Shown here piece by piece: positions 54,531-63,944 of a stretch of 64,000 bases of DNA. Source of the DNA: Cordylochernes scorpioides (Eukaryota > Arthropoda > Arachnida > Pseudoscorpiones > Chernetidae); NCBI GenBank assembly GCA_030710605.1, contig CP092880.1:4337820-4401819 (forward strand), given 5' to 3'. A program made the translations under genes and the position numbers. Numbering within the stretch: the stretch's first letter is position 1; every line of letters begins with the position of its first letter. The notes under the pieces were generated by a model. That model made no database searches. It saw only the letters and a list, made by a program, of their open reading frames with translations, and had not been told where the DNA came from.

Positions 54531-54825
54531 TATTTAAAAGAAAGATATCCCTGGAAGTGTGATATTTTTTCATGATACATGGGTTTATTCTATTGAATAA
54601 GAAAATGTATTTTGTTGGAAAACAGTGGTAGACAAAGAAATAAACAGACCAAACATAATGCAGTAACAGTTGATATAAATTTTATTGTATAAAATCAACA
54701 TTACAAGTTATAAAAAAAGCATATGAACACACAAATCTTTTTATTAATTTAAAATTACCATGTTAATTACAAGCACAAAGTTATACAAGAAAATAATACC
54801 TAATCCAAATAATTTATTAGTGTGT

Positions 54826-54860
54826 GAACGTTTCGGTAACAACATTGTCACCATCAACAG
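54826..54860 (-). ncRNA. Hammerhead-like motif, mutated core
   Basis: Minus strand: CUGUUGA, hairpin, GAAACGUUC. The A at core position 6 is U, so it is probably inactive. Confidence 0.35.
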
Positions 54861-55196
54861 ACAAAAAAATAAATCTATTCTTTTTATAGATAGGTGGCGA
54901 CCACACTTTGCTTCAGTGAGCGCGAACTGGGACAAAGCTTCACTACACATACGGGCAGTAGTGTGGCGGCCTGACCGCATGAGCGGGACGTCATCCGAGA
55001 CTTTTGCTGGCCACTGGTGTCATAACAACAAGGCCTGCTCCCAACGGCCGTTACTTCAACTGTTACTTCTTTTCTCTTTATATATTTCTGGCTTTAAATA
55101 AATTAATTATAATTTTATCAGCGGCCACAAGCCACACCAACACATCACACAACCACCTTCTCCACAGATATATAAATATTCTATTTATTCTTTTGT

Positions 55197-55230
55197 CTGA
55201 TGATGGTGACAATATTGTTGCCGAAACGTC
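55197..55230 (+). ncRNA. Hammerhead-ribozyme-like core
   Basis: CUGAUGA, one extra U, a 9-bp stem (GGUGACAAU/AUUGUUGCC with two wobble pairs), then GAAAC and GUC. This matches the hammerhead core CUGANGA-stem II-GAAA with a very short stem III ending at a GUC cleavage triplet, a form known from Penelope-like elements. The extra base after the core's A9 is tolerated in some natural hammerheads. Stem I partners were not established, so activity is inference. Confidence 0.5.
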
Positions 55231-55574
55231 ATACAACTAATAAATTATTCAGATTAGGTCTTATTTTCTGGTATTATAATTAAATATATAATTTATCAAG
55301 CACAAAGTTAGTATTCTAACCCTCCCTACACATAAACTATTATAAAAAATATCAGTTTTATTAGTTATACAATTTTTCTCTTGTGTTATATGTGGAGATT
55401 GAATGGTTAAATAGATTGGTTAACAGCTTCAGTGCTGGTTAAACTTGGTCCCAAACATACAGTAGAAAATGGCACAGTTGATCCATAATTTACATATCTG
55501 GTCTCTCTTTCCTTCAAAATACAAAAAAATATAACTCTTCCCATTATTTACAGTAGAAATATAATTTAATTATA

Positions 55575-55736
55575 CAGTAGAACCTCCCTGTAAAGGACAA
55601 CACTTAATTTCAGAGACAAAGTGTCCTTTAGGGAGAGATGTCCTCTTACTAGAGAGCTACAAAATAGTAAAAATGGTAATTTTGCAAATGAAAACTGTCC
55701 TTTGTAGAGAGGTGTCCTCTCATGGAGGTTCTACTA
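55575..55736 (+). mobile_element. pogo-like MITE (CAGTAGAACCTCC ends)
   Basis: TA-CAGTAGAACCTCCCTGTAA at the left and ATGGAGGTTCTACTA-TA at the right; the interior matches 52439-52603. Confidence 0.75.
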
Positions 55737-55739
55737 TAT

Positions 55740-56423
55740 ACCTTATTTTTCTCTAACCTGGCACATAAAGGTATAGCATATTTAAAGGATTGGATTAAAG
55801 TTGCTGAAACTCGGGAATAAAAAGAAAATATGTAAATAAAAAGATAGAAAGAACTGCCATCCTAGTTTTGGCGGATTTAGTGATACGATGAAGCTATTAC
55901 ATGGCATAAATGAGAAATACACTCATGGACAAAGCTTGATGGTGGTGGTGTCTTGTCCATCCATGGAAAGGAAGGTGCCATTGCCCCGTTAGTCACCCAC
56001 ATTTCAGAGTTCCCTGTTCACAGTTACCGTAGCGGCTTGGGGCTCACGACAGTGTACTTCACCCTACAGGGCAGTCTTGTGCTGCTTCTCCCGCCTGCCA
56101 TGTAGAGGATAAATACACTTATGGACAAAGCTTAAAGAAGTGGAAAGTCTTTGATAACACCAACCTGTCTTCAACTTCATCTCCCAACATTTTGGAAACC
56201 CACTGTTTCCCTCTTCAAGGTAAAAAATATATTGCGATGTTTATTGGTACTCGTATTATGTTTTTTTATATCTTGAAAAAGGTGACAGTGTGTCACTGAA
56301 ATGTCAGTAAATAAAGATGAAGAAGAAACACAAGATAACAAAATCAAATCCCAAAAATAAACATATTATCATCTATTATAATTTATATATTTGGAATTGG
56401 TCTTGTTACTTTATTTTTCTTTG
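55740..56423. other. Mixed stretch with stray MITE termini
   Basis: CACTCATGGACAAAGCTTGA (55920) and CACTTATGGACAAAGCTTAA (about 56124) are isolated ends of the 76-bp MITE family. GGTGACAGTGTGTCACTGAAA near 56280 is a further hairpin-GAAA motif. No gene seen. Confidence 0.45.
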
Positions 56424-56815
56424 CCCCAAATTGTAACTTATTAAAGTTGAAGCTTCTTCTTTCTTATCTCCACACTGGGTGAAGTAGAATGCATCTGCCT
56501 TTGTCATTAAGACTGGGAGCACTACTCAGTGGCAGGCCACTGACTTAGCCCCAAATTGTAACTTATTAAAGTTGAAGCTTCTACTTTCTTATCTTCATCA
56601 TGACTGGGTGAAGTAGAATGTGTTTGTCATTAAGACTGGGAGCACTACTCAGTGGCAGGCCAACTTAGCCCCAAATTGTAACTTATTAAAGTTGAAGCTT
56701 CTTCTTTCTTATCTCCACACTGGGTGAAGTAGAATGCATCTGCCTTTGTCATTAAGACTGGGAGCACTACTCAGTGGCAGGCCAACTTAGCCCCAAATTG
56801 TAGCTTATTAAAGTT
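56424..56815. repeat. Tandem fragments of repeat A, about 122-bp period
   Basis: CCCCAAATTGTAACTTATTA recurs at 56424, 56549, 56669 and 56791; between them lie repeat-A pieces (GTCATTAAGACTGGGAGCAC). This shows local tandem amplification of a dispersed repeat. Confidence 0.75.
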
Positions 56816-57050
56816 GATGGAAAAAACTATGGCTACATCAACCAGAAATTTATTTAACTCCAGACAAATGAATTCCCCTGAGGACAGTAATTCACTTAAA
56901 CATCGGGAGTTAAATAAATCATTGGTTGATGGGGCTGTAGTTTCTCTAAACCAACTTCCAACCTCCTTTACCTAATAAATTTAATTATTGCAAAAATACC
57001 GCGAGCTTTCGAAGTCTTGCTCTTCTTCAACAGGCGAAGTTACAACTGAG
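56816..57050. repeat. Inverted repeat with hairpin-GAAA-like motifs
   Basis: 56816-56865 and 56928-56980 are imperfect inverted arms (TTTATTTAACTCC against GGAGTTAAATAAA) around a CTGAGGACAG...AAACATC core. 57005-57040 read on the minus strand has TTGAAGAAGAGCAAGACTTC followed by GAAAGCTCG, a form I associate with Penelope-like element ends. Confidence 0.4.
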
Positions 57051-57225
57051 AGTGAGCATGTCCAAGTCAGAAAGATCAATCCTCAAATCCCTCTTATCAA
57101 AATATAAGAACAGTATCAACAGGAGACATCCCAGAACTGTCATACTTCAAATCAAAGTTAAACTACCATCATTTAGTAAATCTTGTCTCCCCCTTCCCCG
57201 TTCTCAGTTGTAACTTCACCTGTAA

Positions 57226-57547
57226 CTCCGCCTTTGCCGGTCCCAAGCCCGGATGAAAAAGGAGAAGGGGGAGCAGTAATAAGCTCACTAAAAAACCTGG
57301 GCTCAGCTGGCCCGGCTGATAGTACCCTGTAAGGGCTCCTAATCCAGGGATACAGGATGAGCAGCATTTGTATTCCTTGTTAGGAGCGGCTGCACATGGT
57401 GTCTGTTCCTCATGTCAGAGGCGGCCATTTCTTTTGGAGCTAAGTTGGCTTGCCACTGAGTAGTGCTTCCAGTCTTAATGACAAAGGCAAACACATTCTA
57501 CTTCACCTAGTCATGAATGATTGAATGGAGATAAGAAAGAAGAAGAA
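57226..57547. repeat. Dispersed repeat A
   Basis: Full-length member of the family at 6102-6456, ending AGATAAGAAAGAAGAAGAA. Confidence 0.75.
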
Positions 57548-57879
57548 ATTATCTTCAGAACTATAAAATTATAATTATTTTTTCTTGTAAATCAAGGGAA
57601 GAGACATTTTGTTAGCAACAATTCAAAGGCAGTATCTTCTGGCGATTATGGCAGCAATAGTTGAATTCTTGGAATGTTGTGAAAGAAGAATGTCTTGGGT
57701 ATGATCAGATGAGTGAAGGAGGCATTTCTGAAACACCACAATCTTGGTGAGATGGTGGATTACAGAATGTCTGTGAGGTACAATCCTATTGACAACAACT
57801 CTGGTCACTTTCCATGATATATTACACAGGGACACCTATATACACTCATGGACAACACTTATGGAAGTGTTGTTATTGT

Positions 57880-58090
57880 TACTTATCCCCTTGTGTAAAT
57901 ATTACACAAATTCCATGAGTTCATGCTCCTTGAGCTGTTTGATGATAAGCAGCGGCCTCTCCCAAAGGTCCTTTTTTTTTGCTTATCCCTAGTACACATG
58001 GTACAGGCCATGATAATCATGGTAGGTATAAGTAGGCGACTGCTTTTACTGTAAGTGCACCACATGTCTACACATGTGAAAAGCATTTCA
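57880..58090. repeat. Repeats C and B in tandem
   Basis: 57880-57945 matches repeat C (TTGTGTAAATATTACACAAA). 57985-58090 matches repeat B (CATGATAATCATGGTAGGTA). The two also occur near each other at 61808-62190. Confidence 0.5.
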
Positions 58091-58319
58091 ACTTTGTACT
58101 TACAAATGTGTCAGAGACCCGTTTGGCCCAAATGTCCTGTTTAGTGCATCTATTACAAGCCGAAATGTGTTCTGGAGCTGCAGGAGCCGAACTACATTTT
58201 GGGCAAGTGGGATAGATTTTGTTGTTATTTTCTATCTTCAATGGCTTGAGATGGTCTGTTCTATACCTTGTTAGTGTTGTTTGGTGCTGTCTGAGGTTCA
58301 GAGCTCCTCCTGGGTCCAC
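58068..58319 (-). pseudogene. Non-LTR retrotransposon C-terminal fragment
   Basis: The minus-strand frame has RQHQTTLTRYRTDHLKPL followed by CPKCSSAPAAPEHISAC, the usual end of arthropod non-LTR ORF2 with a C-x2-C-x8-H-x4-C knuckle. No upstream domains are present. Confidence 0.6.
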
Positions 58320-58394
58320 TCCACTGTACCAGCTGTGCTTAGGTGGGATCCTCCAGTTTTTGCTTTAGCTCTACTGTCTCTATTTCTTTGAATT

Positions 58395-58878
58395 AAACTT
58401 AAAGAAGTTGTACCTTTTAGCATGTATATCGGGATTCAGACAATAACTTTGAAAGATATACTCATGGACAAAACTTAAGGAAGTTGTACCTTTTAGCATG
58501 TATATCGGGATTCAGACAATAACTCTGAAAGTTCACTCATGGACAAAACTTAAGGAAGTTATACCTTTTAGCATGTATATCGGGATTCAGACAATAACTC
58601 TGAAAGTTATACTCATGGACAAAACTTAAGGAAGTTGTACCTTTTAGCATGTATATCGGGATTCAGACAATAACTCTGAAAGTTACACTCATGGACAAAA
58701 CTTAAGGAAGTTGTACCTTTTTGCATGTATATCGGGATTCAGACAATAACTCTGAAAGATATTTGATTCGTGAGATAATCAAGTGTGAACAAAATTGTTT
58801 CTGTTTGCTTAAAATAAAAAAAAAAATAGATGAGCAGCGACATCCAAGACTTTCTACTTAAGTTATGTCCATGAGTGT
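58395..58878 (+). mobile_element. Tc1-like MITE with 76-bp units, left TIR truncated
   Basis: Five units (AAACTTAAGGAAGTTGTACC and ATCGGGATTCAGACAATAAC in each), then a body piece and the right TIR ACTTAAGTTATGTCCATGAG. Several units have lost the AT of GAAAGAT. Confidence 0.8.
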
Positions 58879-59020
58879 GAATGGCTGTTTACACAGTGCT
58901 TTAACACTGCATACTGAAGGGTGCAGTTCGACTTTGTGTTTACAAACTTCTACTTGGTAATTTGCACTCACTAGTTGGGTTGGACTTGTGCAAGAATTGT
59001 GAAAACTGTTGATGCAATTA

Positions 59021-59258
59021 CACTCATGGACAAAACTTAAGGAAATGGTAGGTCTTTAATGTCCGCGGTTGAATATTTTTTGAAGGTTCAATAAAGGTCA
59101 CTGTAATATCTTTCAGAGTTATTGTCTGAATCCTGATATACATGTTAAAAGGTTCAACTTCCTTAAGTTTTGTCCATGAGTATATCTTTCAGTTATTGTC
59201 TTAATCCTTAATCCCGATATACATGCTCAAAGGTACAACTTCCTTAAGTTTTGTCCAT
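59021..59258 (-). mobile_element. Tc1-like MITE with two units, inverted
   Basis: TA then CACTCATGGACAAAACTTAA (right end), body (GTTCAATAAAGGTCACTGTA), two 76-bp units, and a truncated outer TIR (GTTTTGTCCA). Confidence 0.8.
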
Positions 59259-59280
59259 TTTGTCCTTAAGCTTTGACAAC

Positions 59281-59400
59281 CATCATGACTGGGTGAAATA
59301 GAATGTGTCTGCCTTTGTCATTAAGATTGGGAGCACTACTCAGTGGCAGGCCAACTTAGTTCTGAAAGAAATGGCCGCCTCTGACATGAAGAACAGATGG
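59281..59400. repeat. Partial repeat A, inverted
   Basis: CATCATGACTGGGTGAAATA through AACAGATGG, an inverted end portion of the family. Confidence 0.6.
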
Positions 59401-59496
59401 GGTGGTTCTACTGTATAGAACAAACAAGCAAGGCTGAAGATGTGGGTTACTTCCAATGAAGACAATAATAGCAGAAAGGGCAGAATTAATATATAC

Positions 59497-59752
59497 AGTT
59501 ATCAGCGTCATGCATTCTTTCTTAATTCTGTCACCGTTTGCTTTTGGTTCAGTGGTAGAATGCTTGCCTGCCACGCGGGCGGCCCGGGTTCAATTCCTGG
59601 CCGATGCATTTTTTTTTTACAATTTTTAAAACTCATTTATATATTATACAAGAATGACATCCACGGCGCCAATTTATAATTGTAACGAATAGTGTTTGAA
59701 TAAAAGCATTTAATCGGGTAAACCCCGGGCGTTGCCCGGGTCATTCGGCTAG
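59497..59752 (+). mobile_element. Helitron-tailed unit carrying a tRNA-Gly sequence, second copy
   Basis: Matches 5416-5674 from TATACAGTTATCA to CTAG (59749-59752). The tRNA-like part is 59540-59608 with anticodon GCC at 59570-59572; the 5' acceptor strand is again GCTTTTGG, and the T loop has a C-to-A... GGGTTCAATTCCTGG change. The shared 5' defect shows it is a feature of the family. Confidence 0.65.
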
Positions 59753-59959
59753 TTGAAATATAAAAGATATTTAGAGATATGCTTTTAATTATATCTAATA
59801 AATATAAAAGTGGGTTTTTTCCACTTTTAATTCTAAGATTAATATTCTGTGTTTCTCAGATAAATATCTTCTTCTTATCTGTTATCTTGTTTACACACTT
59901 GATAACAGTAACTATTTAAAACATGCTGTGGTAAAATTTCTCATTCAATACTTTTGTCT

Positions 59960-59993
59960 CTGAAGATGGTAACAACGCTGTTAATGAAACATC
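59960..59993 (+). ncRNA. Hammerhead-like motif, decayed
   Basis: CUGAAGA core, then a hairpin whose 3' arm is mutated (UGUUAAU), GAAACAUC. Same family as 61215-61248. Confidence 0.35.
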
Positions 59994-60092
59994 ACACACT
60001 ATTTATTTATTTGGTCTTATTACCTTGGGCAGAATTGACATTATCAAACAGAGCCTGACTACAGAACATTAGAGTGTAGCACTTCATAATCA

Positions 60093-60444
60093 AACTCCGC
60101 CTTTGCCAGTCCCAAGCTCGGATGAAAAGGAGGAGGGGGAGCAGTAACAAGCTCACTACAAAACCTGGGCTCAGCTGGCCCGGCTGATAGTACCTTGTAA
60201 GGGCTCCTAATACAGGGATACAGGATGAGCAGCGTTTGTACTCCATGTTAGGAGCGGCTGCACATGGCGTCTGTTCCTCAAGTCAGAGGCGGCCATTTAT
60301 TTTGGAGCTAAGTCGGCCTGCCACTGAGTAGTGCTCCCAGTCTTAATGACAAAGGCAGACGCATTCTACTTCACACAGTCATGATGGTTATCAAACAAGC
60401 TTGATACCCTAATATGATTGAGTGGAGATAAGAAAGAAGAAGAC
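60093..60444. repeat. Dispersed repeat A
   Basis: Full-length member, ending AGATAAGAAAGAAGAAGA. A pogo-like MITE follows at once. Confidence 0.75.
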
Positions 60445-60449
60445 CAATG

Positions 60450-60630
60450 CAGTAGAACAACCTCCAAGAGAGGACTCTCCTGCTAGAGGACACCTCTCCA
60501 CAAAGGACAGTTCACATTGGCAAAATTACCATTTTTACTATTTAGCAACTCTCCGGTAAGAGGACACCTCTCTCTAAAGGATACTTTAGCTCTGCAATTA
60601 GGTGTTGTCCTTTACAGGGAGGTTCTACTG
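60450..60630 (+). mobile_element. pogo-like MITE (CAGTAGAAC... ends)
   Basis: CAGTAGAACAACCTCCAAGA at the left and GGGAGGTTCTACTG-TA at the right. The interior is in the opposite order to 55575-55736. The left flank is not a clean TA. Confidence 0.65.
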
Positions 60631-60788
60631 TATAAGACAAACAAACAAGGCTGAAGAGGTGGGTCACATCCAATGAAGACAATAACAGTAGAAAGGGCAG
60701 AATTGACATAATCAATACTGCAGAACACTAACTTCATCATCAGTTATGATGGGAGAAGAATGAAGGCCATTTACCTAGGGCAGGAAGG

Positions 60789-60901
60789 TCAGGTCTCGTA
60801 GGTGAAGGACAGACCGGACCCTGCGAAGTTTTCCTCAATCCACTTGTCCATCCTGCTGGCCATCTCTGGGCTGAAGTTGGTCTTCCAGTCCCCTACATCC
60901 C
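60789..60901 (-). CDS. Cytosolic sulfotransferase, last exon
   Basis: After the acceptor GTGTGGCAG the exon supplies GDVGDWKTNF and MDKWIEENFAGSGLSF-type sequence, to a TGA at 60789-60791. Joined in phase to the exon at 62221-62365 it forms the RKGxxGDWKxxF motif (region IV), which binds the 3'-phosphate of PAPS in all cytosolic sulfotransferases. The family transfers sulfate from PAPS to phenols, steroids, amines or lipids; the acceptor cannot be told. The exon is 113 nt: two bases, 36 codons and the stop. Confidence 0.85.
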
Positions 60902-61106
60902 CTGCCACACCATCAGGTTGGAGAAGACAATCTCTGAATTATATATATAAATAATAAGCTTACAAGGTTTTTGAATTTTTCCGTAAAGAAGATAGGCCAA
61001 CAGCATCGCTGAAATATTGAATTTTAATTATTGATAAGGCACAATTTGGATTAAAGATTATAAACACAAGGTAATAAGACCAAATCCAAATAAATAAATA
61101 GTGTGT

Positions 61107-61140
61107 GACGTTTCGGTAACAGCGTTGTTACCATCTTCAG
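61107..61140 (-). ncRNA. Hammerhead-ribozyme-like core
   Basis: Minus strand: CUGAAGA, extra U, perfect 7-bp stem GGUAACA/UGUUACC with an ACGC loop, GAAAC, GUC. All core bases match CUGANGA and GAAA. Confidence 0.5.
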
Positions 61141-61214
61141 ACAAAAGTATTGAAATGATGAAATATACTGAAATAATATACTAAAAAATACTGAAATCAT
61201 TTCAGTACTTTTGT

Positions 61215-61248
61215 CTGAAGATGGTAACAACACTGTTACCGAAACGTC
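61215..61248 (+). ncRNA. Hammerhead-ribozyme-like core
   Basis: CUGAAGA, extra U, 7-bp stem GGUAACA/UGUUACC with an ACAC loop, GAAAC, GUC. The mirror image of 61107-61140. Confidence 0.5.
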
Positions 61249-61391
61249 ACACACTATTTATTTATTTGGATTTGGTCTTATTACCTTGTGTGAATTTTAA
61301 TAAATTTATTGATCCAAAATAAGCCTTTATTTTAAATATATAAATAATATATAAAAATAGTATTTATCATCAATATATTATCGTGATACTC

Positions 61392-61419
61392 CTGTAGAAG
61401 GACTGACAATTCCGAAAGC
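61392..61419 (+). ncRNA. Degenerate hammerhead-like motif
   Basis: CUGUAGA, weak GGA/UCC stem, GAAAGC. Core position 6 mutated; same subtype as 2799-2825. Confidence 0.25.
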
Positions 61420-61558
61420 TTTAAAATAAAAAAAAAAATTGAACAAGAAACTTAACCCTGGAAGCTTTATTTGCTTTATTATCTCTGAATTACCCCATTC
61501 TATACAAGAACAAAAAACATCACACCTTTTTAAAAAATTCTTTTGTCTGATGATGGTA

Positions 61559-61719
61559 CAGTTAAACCTGTATATAGCGCTCCATCTTGGGACTCACCAA
61601 AATAGGGTGCTATAGACAGGTCATTTTTAATGTAAATCGCATCGTACTATGTATTTAAAATCAGGCGCTATAGAGAGGGATGCGCTATTTAGAGGGGGCG
61701 CTATAGACAGGTTTAACTG
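61559..61719 (+). mobile_element. pogo-like MITE, simple one-unit form
   Basis: TA-CAGTTAAACCTGTATATAGC at the left and GCTATAGACAGGTTTAACTG-TA at the right; 161 bp. It interrupts a hammerhead-like motif (CTGATGATGG before it, ACAATGCTGTTACTGAAAGG after it) exactly at a TA. Confidence 0.85.
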
Positions 61720-61807
61720 TAACAATGCTGTTACTGAAAGGTTACACACTATTAATATGGATTAGATCTTATTACCTTGTAGCTATAATCTATAATCCAA
61801 ATTGTGC

Positions 61808-62190
61808 TTTATCATCCTTAGTACACATGGTAAAAGCCATGATAATCATGGTGGGTAGAAGTTGGCGACTGCTTTTACTGTAAGTGCACCACATTTTATA
61901 CCTTAGAATGAGCTCTGGTTCAGAAGAGGAATGCAGAAAATACAATGACGAATACCCAGGGTGTATCTAGGCAGATTTAGCATGCATTTGAGGAAGGTTC
62001 TACCTGGGGTGTATTTATGTCAGTTAGTTCATCCAATGAACTCTGGTGATGTGCACCACATCAAGTCCCAGTTTATTGTGCCTGGATCATGGTGACATTA
62101 TCAACGAAAGCTGCACTCCTACACCCCCATTCCATAAGAATGGAATTTGAGTAATCTTTACACAAAGGGATAAGAAACAACAACACATCC
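61808..62190. repeat. Repeats B and C (C inverted)
   Basis: 61808-61895 matches repeat B. 62048-62190 is repeat C in reverse (GAAAGCTGCACTCCTACACC and TTTACACAAAGGGATAAGAA). They lie in the intron upstream of the last sulfotransferase exon. Confidence 0.5.
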
Positions 62191-62220
62191 TAGTTTATAT
62201 GAGCAGAGAAGAGTGCAGAC

Positions 62221-62365
62221 CTTTTCTGTAGAACTGAGGGATGCCGTTGTCATCGAGACGTTTCATGTTCTGGAAGGAACAGGCCTGAACAATGCTGGCC
62301 AGTTGGTCCTCAGAGGTAGAGATGTTCAGGAACTGAGCCAACTTCCTCAGGGATTCCACGGGGTC
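62221..62365 (-). CDS. Cytosolic sulfotransferase, penultimate exon
   Basis: Acceptor GTCATACAG, then DPVESLRKLAQFL, a helix pair with SIVQACSFQNMK, and FYRK before the donor AAAAG|GTCTGC. The order and spacing (ExxxKLAxFL, then CSFxxMK, then RKG) are those of SULT C-terminal halves. The exon is 145 nt: 48 codons and one base, in phase with the next exon. The donor is not a consensus GTAAGT. Confidence 0.85.
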
Positions 62366-62424
62366 CTGTATGACACAGTGGGGTTAATCAATGGTATTTA
62401 CACACAGTTTCAAATTGGGAGTTA

Positions 62425-62878
62425 ATCTTCTTCTTATTTCTTATCTCCATTCAATCATATTAGGGTATCAAGTTTGTAAAGCTTGAGACTTTTGAAGGTG
62501 TCTGCCAGGGATGTGTAGAGCTCATCAATGGATGAGTCAATACAACTGCATGATGGCCGATGCAGCATAGTGGGGAGATTTGACACCCATCATGACTGGG
62601 TGAAGTAGAATGTTTCTGTCTTTGTCATTAAGACTGGGAGCAATACTCAGTGGCAGGCCAACTTATCTCCAAAAGAAATGGCCGCCTATGACATGAGGAA
62701 CAGATGCCATGTACAGCTGTTTCTAACATGGAGTACAAACTCTGCTCATTCTGTATCCCTGGAGTCCTTACAGGGTACTATCAGCAGGGCCAGCTGAGCC
62801 CAGATTTTTTAGTGAGCTTGTTACTGCTTCCCCTCCTCCTTTTTCATCCGGGCTTGGGACCGGAAAAGGTGGAGTAAG
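62425..62878. repeat. Dispersed repeat A, inverted, with an insertion
   Basis: TTCTTCTTATTTCTTATCTC to CATCCGGGCTTGGGACCGG, the reverse of the family consensus. About 100 bp (62485-62580) do not belong. Confidence 0.65.
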
Positions 62879-63029
62879 TAGAATCATGAAAATAAAGACC
62901 AAATCCAAATAAATTAATAGTGTGTGATGTTTCGGTAACAGTGTTTTTCATTTATTTATTTGGATTAGGTTTTATTTTCTTACACTTATAATCTATAATC
63001 CAAATTGTGCTTTATCATTATTCAGTAGA

Positions 63030-63338
63030 ATGTGTGTGGGAATTTACTGGGATGAAAGTGTAATCAACAACAACTCCCACTGTAGTGTCCAATTATTAGA
63101 CAAACATAGGTTTAAGTTGAAGTCAACACAGTTGGCCAGATGGAAATCTGGTAATCTGCGCCCTCTAGTCTATAAAGAGGGAGCCAAAAACTTCCCCATG
63201 TGCACTAGGTGTAAAACCGAAGAGGCCACTCCCCAACATTTACTAAATTGTATTGGAAAGGACAAGAGATCCCTGTACAGAGAACCAAGAAGAGTTCTTG
63301 AACTTCTTTACGAGCACGACCTCCAAGAGCTTGTCTAA
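63030..63338 (+). pseudogene. Non-LTR retrotransposon C-terminal fragment
   Basis: 102-codon frame with KHRFKLKSTQLARWKSGNLR, CTRCKTEEATPQHLLNC and an ELLYEHDLQELV-like end. It is the C-terminus of a non-LTR ORF2 with a C-x2-C-x8-H-x4-C knuckle. It lies antisense in the sulfotransferase intron. Confidence 0.6.
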
Positions 63339-63740
63339 TTTAGACTAAAAGGATAAGTAAAAAAAAAGTTAGGTTGAAAGTGTTGTTTATATTTGTATTT
63401 GATTAGCGAACTGATCTCCAATGCCTTCTGATTGGATGAATGTGGCCATGTTTGTATATAAAGAGGGTCCATAGGTATTCAAGGATTCTTATAGGAGTTG
63501 TGTGGAAATGCTTAAAGTGTTCTATGTGAGCTTGGCCTGTGTCTGGTGATCTCCTCGCATACCTGTATGACCATGGTCCGCTCCTTAACAAAGTTGAAAT
63601 AATGGTTTGAAGTTGAGTCGTGGCTATCAAAAATTGACAATTTATACAACCTATCTACCAGACCCCCATAGATGATCATAATTTCAGTGTTGACATTTCC
63701 CCATATAGCAAATCCCATTTGTCAAATTTTTGTTGTTTCT
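63339..63740. other. Intronic sequence, no feature identified
   Basis: Probably the 3' tail of the non-LTR fragment and intron DNA of the sulfotransferase gene. Short minus-strand frames here are not supported. Confidence 0.4.
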
Positions 63741-63781
63741 AAACACAAGGTAATACGACCAAATCCAAATAAATAGTGTGT

Positions 63782-63815
63782 GACGTTTCAGTAACAACGT
63801 TGTTACCATTTTCAG
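63782..63815 (-). ncRNA. Hammerhead-like motif, mutated core
   Basis: Minus strand: CUGAAAA, hairpin GGUAACAACGUUGUUACU, GAAACGUC. The conserved G at core position 8 is A. A partial relative lies at about 62925-62945. Confidence 0.35.
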
Positions 63816-63944
63816 ACAAAAGTACTGATTGGTATATTGTAAACACAAGGTAATAATATGTTTCTGTTTCATGTTTTCTTTTTCTGTTATCCAACAAAAA
63901 AGGAAGTGTTTTGAGTAAACTGGGAATGTAGCTGTTAGACTCAC

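Larger units (their letters stand above)
54778..55282. mobile_element. Inverted-repeat element with hammerhead-like cores
   Basis: Arms 54778-54880 and 55176-55282 are inverted copies of one terminal sequence, around about 295 bp of mixed DNA. The left arm's core is mutated (CUGUUGA); the right arm's core is canonical. Confidence 0.5.
61074..61290. mobile_element. Palindromic element with two opposed hammerhead-like cores
   Basis: Two arms of about 80-90 bp are near-perfect inverted copies (ACACAAGGTAATAAGACCAA against GGTCTTATTACCTTGTGT), around a short AT loop near 61160-61190. Each arm carries one canonical core. It lies in a sulfotransferase intron. Confidence 0.65.
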
